Both the position numbers and the translations under genes were made by a program. Below, piece after piece: positions 57,001 through 64,000 of a DNA stretch of 64,000 nucleotides (positions are counted from its first letter, which is position 1; each line of letters starts with the position of its first letter). The notes below the pieces were generated by a model that had not been told where the DNA came from, did no database searches, and worked only from the letters and a program-made list of their open reading frames with translations. The DNA is from Taxillus chinensis (lineage: Eukaryota > Streptophyta > Magnoliopsida > Santalales > Loranthaceae): the NCBI GenBank assembly GCA_023512835.1, contig CM042084.1, positions 53,299,031-53,363,030 of the forward strand. Direction: 5' to 3'.

Positions 57001-60000
57001 AAGTAAATAAAATACTATAAATGTAATCTACAAAATAAAAAAATATATTATAAAGGCGGAGGTAGGAAACTAGCACCATCCCCAGGCCAAACATGGCTTA
57101 AAAATATTTTTTATAAATCAAACATGTAATATATGAATTAATGATTATTATTTTGTAATAATAATACTAATAATTAATAATTTAGTTGATGCATTATCAA
57201 TGTAACTACTAATGGAGCCTGAGAATGTGGCATGGAGAAGAGATTGGAAGGCTTCTCACTCTGTTTTTGCTCTCTGTGTTGTTTCCCCTCTTTTTTTTTG
57301 CACGATGTTATCCTTTCTGAAGCTGTTTCCTCTATAATCTTTCATCTGTGCATGTAATTCTGTTTGGTCTGCCTTCTCATCTCTTCCTTTTTTAGCAGTA
57401 ATATATACTAATAACAATAATGATAATAAAAACAAACTACATCATGCCACACCATGTGGCCTTTGTTGCTATTTTAGTAATAAAAACAAACCATGTAGCA
57501 CGCTGTGATATGTGCTCTCCACTTTTTTTTACAAAATTGAAATCAAACCTTAGAAAACAGTAAAAGTATAAGGTTTGCTAAACTGTTCAAATAAAAACTT
57601 ACAACTTGGATAAAATGGGGTCTCACACCTAACTTAATGTATTTATTATATACAATTTTTCATTTTTTATAGAGTTTATATTAATTTTAATTACACTACA
57701 CTTTTTTTTGGTTGCTTTGTAAGTGCTTTATTGTTAAAGCTACCAACTTCCCTCCAACCGCTTTGGTTCACTTGGACGCTTTCACAACTATGCACCCAAT
57801 ACAATAAGCAAGTTTTCACATAAACATAGAGACGGAGAGGGAGAGAGATATTAAAGGGGCAGGGCAGGGGCAGGGACAGCAGCAGTAGCATGTTGTACCG
57901 TGCACACAGGAGATTGCACAACTGTGCCAGTTTGTTTTTCCCCACAAATGTGAATCCATACACAAGTCTACCTTACCCTTTTTACACATATAAGCTCCAA
58001 GTTCTACCTCTTGCAATATTTTAGATTTTCAACTTCTATGACAATCACCCCAATGGCCAGTTGCAACCACCACTAGACACAAAAACAACCAACAATACCA
58101 CAACTGCACAATTTAAGAGGCCCTTAATGGCTGGTTGATTTCAGTGTAAAATATGGCTACAACAAGGATGCTTGTAGGTTGCAGGTTCTAAATATATGCA
58201 TATCCTACAACATGTGGATTTCTTAAAGTTTTAGACTTCCGTGTTGCCACCACCATCACCTCCAAAATCTGAGGCCACGTTCATCCTCCAAATCCCACTC
58301 ACCGATCTTGACCACCTGCCATGCAGTAGAAGGATCTGGCAGTTGAAGGACCTTGGGAGAAAAGGATCTGAATGATGAGCTTCTTGATCTGGTTGGTACG
58401 GATGGAGATGAGGCTCTTGCTTTGCTTAAAGATGATTCTGGTGATGTAGCAGGCCTTGATTATTTTTTCTGAAAGAAGTTCTTGATCTGAAATCTGGGTA
58501 TAGGTTTTTGATTTTTGTGGGACATGATGATATTTGGGTGGAGGGCGATAGAGGGGATAATTGTAAAATAGAATCTGACACATCGTTCTGAGGGAGCAAG
58601 TTTATACCTCCTCCCTACCTTATTTGCTCAGACGAATTTAGATCAATTTCAGGCTATTATCAAACGGTCTGAAACAAGACCGAGTTAGACCGAGTTAGAC
58701 ATGAAGTCATTTCAGACTGCATTAAGATCAAACAAATGCCCCCTTAGTGTGCCATTGTCCCTGCCTTTCACAATGGTAAGCTGTTATCATATTTTTTCAG
58801 GCTTACTATAATTGGGCTATAGCAATATCTGATCGCGCAAAGTTACGTGGTCGTACTAATGAAGCCGAAGAACTATTGAAACAGGTTTGACCTTTGTAAC
58901 TTTCCTGTCTCTTCTATTAGATTAATTGTACTGAAATGGTAAATTATAAGTTTCTCCTTTTACTTTTTCAGGCTACAAGAAACTATGAAAGAGCTGTCCA
59001 ACTCAACTGGAACAGTCCTCAGGCATGCTTATATAACTGACTGGTTTCTGCTTTACCAAATGACTGCTTTACTCTTTTGCACTCTACAACCTTGTTCTTC
59101 TAAAATAATGCCTCCTAAAATTATGCTTTGTCTTTGCTTAGTATGCCTGAAGGTTTTGCTTCCTTGTTCCTTTAACATTGTTTTCTGTTTTATCTTCAGG
59201 CACTTAACAACTGGGGACTTGCTCTTCAGGTAGTTGATCTGAATAGATGTTACTTGTAAGAAATTCCATTTTGTTCTCCCTTTATTTTCTTAAAATTGTT
59301 AATTGTTTTGGATTTTTTTGTCTTAAATTTGCAATTTAGGAGCTCAGTGCGATTGTTCCTGCAAGAGAAAAGCAAACGATTGTCAGAACTGCTATTAGTA
59401 AGGTATGAAATTTGTTGAAAATTCTGGAATGCAATTGTTACATAGTTTTAAATGGCAACATAAGTATTGGAGAGGTCCGATACCCTTGCAGCCTAAATAG
59501 CTGCCATTTTAGGAATGTACCCCACAGAAGGTCTGTTAAGGGCTGTGATAAGTATGGAAAGACAGGAAAAGAAAGAAAAGGGGGGGGGGGGGTACGATGC
59601 GTGACTTGGTAGTGGGAAACTACTTTGAAGATTTGGAAGGGTCTGCTGTTCTGCTTGTTTCAGGAGGAGAGGAAGGGAAGTGATAAGTTTGAAGATTATG
59701 GTGGTATGAATTTTTTAAAATGAATTTGAAAGATTAAGTCACAATTGCTGAGTAGATTTATATGAAATTGATTTTTTTTTTTGTTTAATGTAATGTTTAC
59801 CTTAGGAGAATACTTTTAATACATATAATATCATTCAGAGTATCATAGGGTATAAGATTGTGGGTGAAACAACTTAAAAATTATTCCTTCCACTAGGTTG
59901 TGTCACCTTGGTGTTTTTTTTTTAAAGTTACTTTTTCTCATAAAAAAGGCTTCCACTAAAAAAAACCACAGCAATTATGCACAATATTCTATTATGTAAC

Positions 60001-63000
60001 ACCTGTTGTCCATTTCACCTTCGACTGTTTCGTACTGTGACCAGTATTTGTTCTCTAACACCATGCTTTGCAGGCTATACTATGAATAGATCAGTCATTG
60101 ATTTTATAGCCTAGTAATACCTTTCTTCTTTTGGAATGTAGTTCCGTGCAGCAATACAGTTGCAGTTTGATTTCCATAGAGCAATTTACAACCTTGGCAC
60201 TGTTCTGGTTGGTTTCAGCGGTTAATAATGTTTAGTATAGTCACACTTTTAATAAACTCTTCCTCAATGCATGATTTTGTGAATTCTATCAATTTTTGCC
60301 TTATAACTCAGGAAGTGACTGAAACATAATATTTTTGCCGTTTAACTCTTTAATTGTCAGTATGGATTAGCAGAGGACACTCTAAGATTTGGGGGATCAT
60401 CTAATGTGAAGGAAGTTTCACCTGATGGCTTGTACAGCCAATCTGCTATCTATATAGCTGCTGCGCATGCATTGAAGCCAAACTATTCAGTGAGTACCTC
60501 ATATTTCTTTCTGATTCAATCAATTATTTTTGTTTTCATTTTGGCTAATCATCGTTTAGTCATATATCAATGATTTAAAAGGTGGACCAGACCCAATTGG
60601 GTGCCCAAGCGTGAAAAATAAGAACCTCTTGATTTCCAGAGCAATTTTGGCCTTTTAATAGGTCCAAAATTCTTGTGAATTAGGTTGATCATGGTCCAGC
60701 AACCCCTTGACTGTTCAAACCATATCTTTAAAGTTCTTGCAGTCTTATGGTAAATCAAATCCCAAATACTTCTTGCAAGATGCAGGCAACCATTGGACTA
60801 CTCATTTTAAGTTTTGTTATTCATATTTTAAAAAGTTTATAGTTGATGTTTCTTTGAAAATTTTCATATTTATGTTATCATATTACTAAATTAATTTTAT
60901 TTTTATTTTAAACTATATAATTAAAATTTATTTTCTGTACAAGGCTGGAAATATGGTCTGTCTTCTCCATTTATGTTGATAGTCCAGCTTTATTACACAT
61001 TATTTATCAAAGTTTTGTTGGATCAGTGTAATGGTTGTGGTCCAGACTCCTGATGCTTCTGGGATATTCTCTCCTTTAAAATATTGAAAATTAAGGGGCA
61101 TGCAGAGAAAGTAATAATAATAAATATACAATAGTTTAACTTTATCTGCATTTGATTATAGTGAATAATTTATGCAGTGCACATGATTCATATTATTTCT
61201 TTTCTTTGCATGTAAACTAACTTTTTCTTGCTGTTTTTCATTTGCAGGTTTACCATAGTGCATTGAAACTTGTGCGATCCATGGTAATTATTTAGTAAGG
61301 CTAAGTTTGAACTAGATGCTTCTTTGTTTTAAATGTTTCTATTAGCGTGCATTGCACAAACCTTATTATTCTGTCAGGAGAATCCCCACTGTTGACACTA
61401 GTATAGAAACAGCCTTAAAATCCTTTATGATTGTACTTGATCTCAATAAAAGATCAAAATTCGAGTGTAAATATAAATAAATATTTTTTGAAACATGCAT
61501 TGTCTGACAACTACCTACCCACCACCACCCTGAATCCTGATGCAGATCTACACTAAAAATCCCAATATTCCCATAATCCCGACTGTCAGTACACTGTATT
61601 GCGCTGCTTTTACAATTCCATACAACTATTGCCTATTAAATTCACAATTCTATTTTTCTTTATTGTGGATTTGAATATGCCCTTACATAATAGTTTCCTT
61701 CATACTTCGAGTTTCTTTGTTTCATAGGAAGTGGTTGTTTTTTTTTTTGACAAAATTAAGCGCTTTATGCTTGAAAACTCTTTGATGCAGGGGTTAGGAT
61801 GAGGTAGTTGTTCTATCATATCTTCTGCCTCTCTTCTGTCTTTTCCCTGTTCTACAATGTTATATTGAGTCTTTACAAATTTCAAAGCCCAAAATTTGAA
61901 GAATTTGATCCTACCTGGGGCTGATCTAGATCAGTTTTACATCAACACTGACCCAGAAAAAGGAAGCATTTGAACTCATGCATTGCATTTCACCCTGCAA
62001 TGAAATGTTTTGATCTGTTTTATTTTAGAAGGCTCTGTGACTGTAGACCGCGTAACAAAATAAAGAAGGGAAGGTATTCTCTTGTATACATTCTTACTTC
62101 CCTCTTTCTCGTTGTCCTTTCTCTCAGTTCCATCTGTAGCTTATTTCATATTTCTTACTATTTGAATGGCATCAAGAAATCACATTTAGAAATGTTTTTG
62201 TTTTTGTTTTGCTTATAAAACAATATAGAGAAGAAAGAAAGAAAAGTTGTCATGAATGTTCTCAAAGAACATTAATATTCATTATGATGGCCAACTAATT
62301 GAACATTGTGTGGGTTGTTTTATCAGTTTTATTTGAAGTATGTGCGGATCCATTTTAAAATTTTATGGGGACCAATTTTGATGCCCAAGACCAGAAGGAA
62401 TATTGTGCAAAGAACAAAAAAAACAAACTATGACGAAATCTGCACTTTATTCACTTAATGTAATTAATTGCTCAGTGATGGGGAATATCTAGAATCAGCC
62501 ATCTATGGTCGGGTTTTACTTATAATTATGGGGTTTGTTTTGCAAGTTTCTTACAAGGTGAAAGTAATAGGATTTTGGATATTCCAATTTTTCAAAGGAG
62601 CCTTAGTTAGTATCATGTCATGAAGTATTAATGCCCTGTGATTTCTCTCACCATTGCCCATTTCTGTATAATCCCGTCTCCTCCTTTCACTCATTCCCTT
62701 CACCCTTCTGATCTTTGTCTCAATGCATTTGCAGTGGCCTTGGTAGCCCTTTTAGATAGCCACATTGTAAACACAAGCTGCCCATGATTTGTTATCTCCA
62801 TAGCCAAAAAAAATCCCTTCCTTCATTGCCACCTTTAATCTCCAATATTGACCATTGTTTGGAAAATATGGTGCATTGATTGATTGGGAAAATACTTTCA
62901 TTGCCACCTTGGTGCTGGCTACGATCGGGGGTGAAACTCCTGGTGGACGCTTAGATTGGGTGTGTGAGTATTTATCAACGTACAAAGTATAATAGAACAA

Positions 63001-63730
63001 AACAGCTTAAATGTTCTCACAAGTTTGCCAACTGTAATATCTTTAAATCAAGTTGCCTATATTGCTGTAACACGTAAGATATAGAGTTGGTGAAGTAGTG
63101 GCTAATTTTTATAATGACTATTATCCTTCATTGTATGTGGAACGTATCTTCTTCATATATACCGGATTTTTTTGTGGGATATGATTCTGGGTCTTGTGTG
63201 ATATGATTTTCGGTCTTTTTGCCATCTTGTGTGATGCCTTCGTCTCTTTGTGCGTTGTTTGCTGGTTGGCTTGGTGGTGGGGTGGCATTCGGCGGTGTGG
63301 CGTGCTGTCCCTCATTGCATTCTTTGGAGTATTTGGCGGGAGAGGAATGCATGGGTGTTTGATGATCGGAAAAGGCTTCCTGCTGAGATTTTTTGTGTTT
63401 TTTTTCGTTATTTGGGTGATTGGTTGTATGCGTCGGGCGGGTTATATTTTCTTCCGTTTGGGATGTTGTCAATGTGTGTTCTTTTTGATTGGGTTGCTGT
63501 CTTCGCTTTGTAATTTTTCTTTTTTGCGCACTCCTTGTGTGTGATTTGCTATTGATTAATAAATTATTCTTACCTATAAAAAAAGTATACCTGATTTTTT
63601 TTCTTTGCAGCTACCCTTGCCCTATCTTAAGGTTGGTCATCTGACAGCACCACCTGCAGGGGATCCAGTTGCACCACATAGCGATTGGAAGCGGTCTCAG
63701 TTTGTTTTGAACCACGAAGGGATGCAGCAG
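54012..63730 (+). CDS. HLB1: HLB1-like TPR protein, exons 1-12 (3' end beyond window)
   Basis: Exons: 54012-54514, 54991-55116, 56040-56109, 56474-56587, 58801-58884, 58972-59022, 59200-59229, 59340-59402, 60142-60207, 60361-60489, 61248-61283, 63611-63730. These add to 464 codons in consistent phase. Residues 1-165 are acidic, Pro/Ser-rich and disordered-looking; from about 210 to 424 come TPR-type helices ([75 protein letters not shown]). This is the pattern of Arabidopsis HLB1 (At5g41950), a trans-Golgi/early-endosome protein linked to actin and endocytic recycling. The start at 54012 (MSPTTEP) is preferred over 53874, whose 46 extra residues look like leader. An alternative exon-1 donor at 54488 keeps phase. 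The C-terminal portion lies past the window. Confidence 0.85.
56588..58800 (+). other. HLB1 intron 4 (2.2 kb)
   Basis: Canonical GTAAGT to TTTCAG. The right part ends with GATCAAACAAATGCCCCCTT (58728-58747), which in reverse is GGGGGCATTTGTTTGATC, a common plant hAT-type MITE end, with two GACCGAGTTAGAC repeats before it (58678-58700). I could not find its partner. ORFs at 57691-58016 and 58299-58583 have no support. Confidence 0.5.
59023..59199 (+). other. HLB1 intron 6 with GC-AG boundaries
   Basis: The preceding exon ends ...AGTCCTCAG and the intron starts GCATGC, ending TTATCTTCAG. No GT donor keeps the frame with the conserved WNSPQ-ALNNWG junction. The 177-bp intron is followed by a 30-bp exon (59200-59229). 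GC-AG introns are a known minor class; the donor here is a weak one. Confidence 0.65.
61284..63610 (+). other. HLB1 intron 11 (2.3 kb, contains a LINE)
   Basis: GTAATT to TTTGCAG. Apart from the LINE at 63174-63585, 61284-63157 has no gene or repeat that I can support; ORFs such as 61970-62218 and 62752-63000 are unconvincing. Confidence 0.7.
63174..63585 (+). mobile_element. 5'-truncated LINE (L1-type) in HLB1 intron 11
   Basis: Flanked by TATACCGGATTTTTTT (63158-63173) and TATACCTGATTTTTTT (63586-63601), one mismatch, a 16-bp target duplication. The body encodes the C-terminus of a plant LINE reverse transcriptase protein: [20 protein letters not shown] at about 63300-63360, to a TAA/TGA-ended tail near 63513. 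A 3' UTR and a short A tail (CCTATAAAAAAAG) follow. It lies in the sense orientation of HLB1. Only about 410 bp remain, so it is dead on arrival. The right duplication forms the polypyrimidine tract of the exon-12 splice acceptor. Confidence 0.8.
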
Positions 63731-64000
63731 GTAGTAATTTTTTTTGTTCTTTTCTTTTTTAAAATTCCATTGTTAGTTTTCTTTTGTTTGACGATAATGT
63801 GCTTACTTTATGTATTTTCTTATGCAAGTTTAGCACTCGTGTTTTTGTCAAATTTTGATGAATGTTAGAAGTGGAGAAATAAACTGATAAATTTATCATG
63901 ATAAATATGCATATATATAGAGAGAGAGATAGAGAGATAGAGATAGAGATAGAGAGAGAGGATGACTTGCTCCCTATGCTCTGAATTTTAAATTCTGTAT
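63731..64000 (+). other. HLB1 intron 12 (start) with AG-rich microsatellite
   Basis: After the exon-12 donor GTAGTA the sequence is intronic to the window end. It includes poly-T runs and an imperfect (AG)n/(GATA)n microsatellite at about 63919-63961. The ORF 63605-63868 is exon 12 read into the intron. Confidence 0.75.

Overview
The window is from the nuclear genome of a flowering plant. The protein-coding signal at the right end is a spliced gene, and most of the rest is Ty3/gypsy LTR retrotransposon (Athila-, chromovirus- and Tat-type pol genes). The species cannot be named from the sequence alone.

1-36225 is a stack of LTR elements inserted into each other, most steps marked by target-site duplications (TSDs) that can be read directly. 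From inside out: a 2.9 kb solo LTR (5251-8181) and a TRIM/solo-LTR composite (8438-10624) sit in the pol gene of chromovirus A (2172-12615). A sits in the 3' LTR of an Athila-like element B (886-25267, minus strand). B also has a 3.0 kb solo LTR (19881-22844) in its gag gene. B is inserted in an LTR of element D (1-885 plus 25268-25676). D lies in the 3' end of a Tekay/Del-like chromovirus E (5' LTR 33445-35185, pol down to 25854, minus strand), which carries its own solo LTR (29214-31560) at the gag/protease join. E appears to lie inside a related LTR, G (35186-36225), which abuts the pol of a Tat-type element F (36226-37963). The outer elements run off the left edge.

37964-50880 is more fragmented: a second D-type LTR (38173-39158) joined by a deletion to an Athila-like pol (H, 39159-40991), its 3' region and LTR, then a mosaic of LTR fragments, minisatellites and microsatellites. 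No intact pol survives anywhere; all copies carry stops, frameshifts or deletions.

50879-53860 is an AT-rich intergenic stretch with a non-autonomous transposon-like unit (52017-53113) that carries a piece of a sucrose transporter gene, followed by an LTR fragment upstream of the only host gene.

54012-63730 holds twelve exons (464 codons) of a TPR protein matching plant HLB1, a trans-Golgi/early-endosome protein. The 3' end lies beyond the window. Intron 11 contains a 5'-truncated LINE inserted in the polypyrimidine tract of the next exon. The most interesting regulatory signals are in the LTR promoters: an array of M-phase-activator-like motifs, a shared ACGT palindrome next to TATA boxes in different families, and a W-box cluster. 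One LTR also has a 94-codon ORF just downstream of its promoter.
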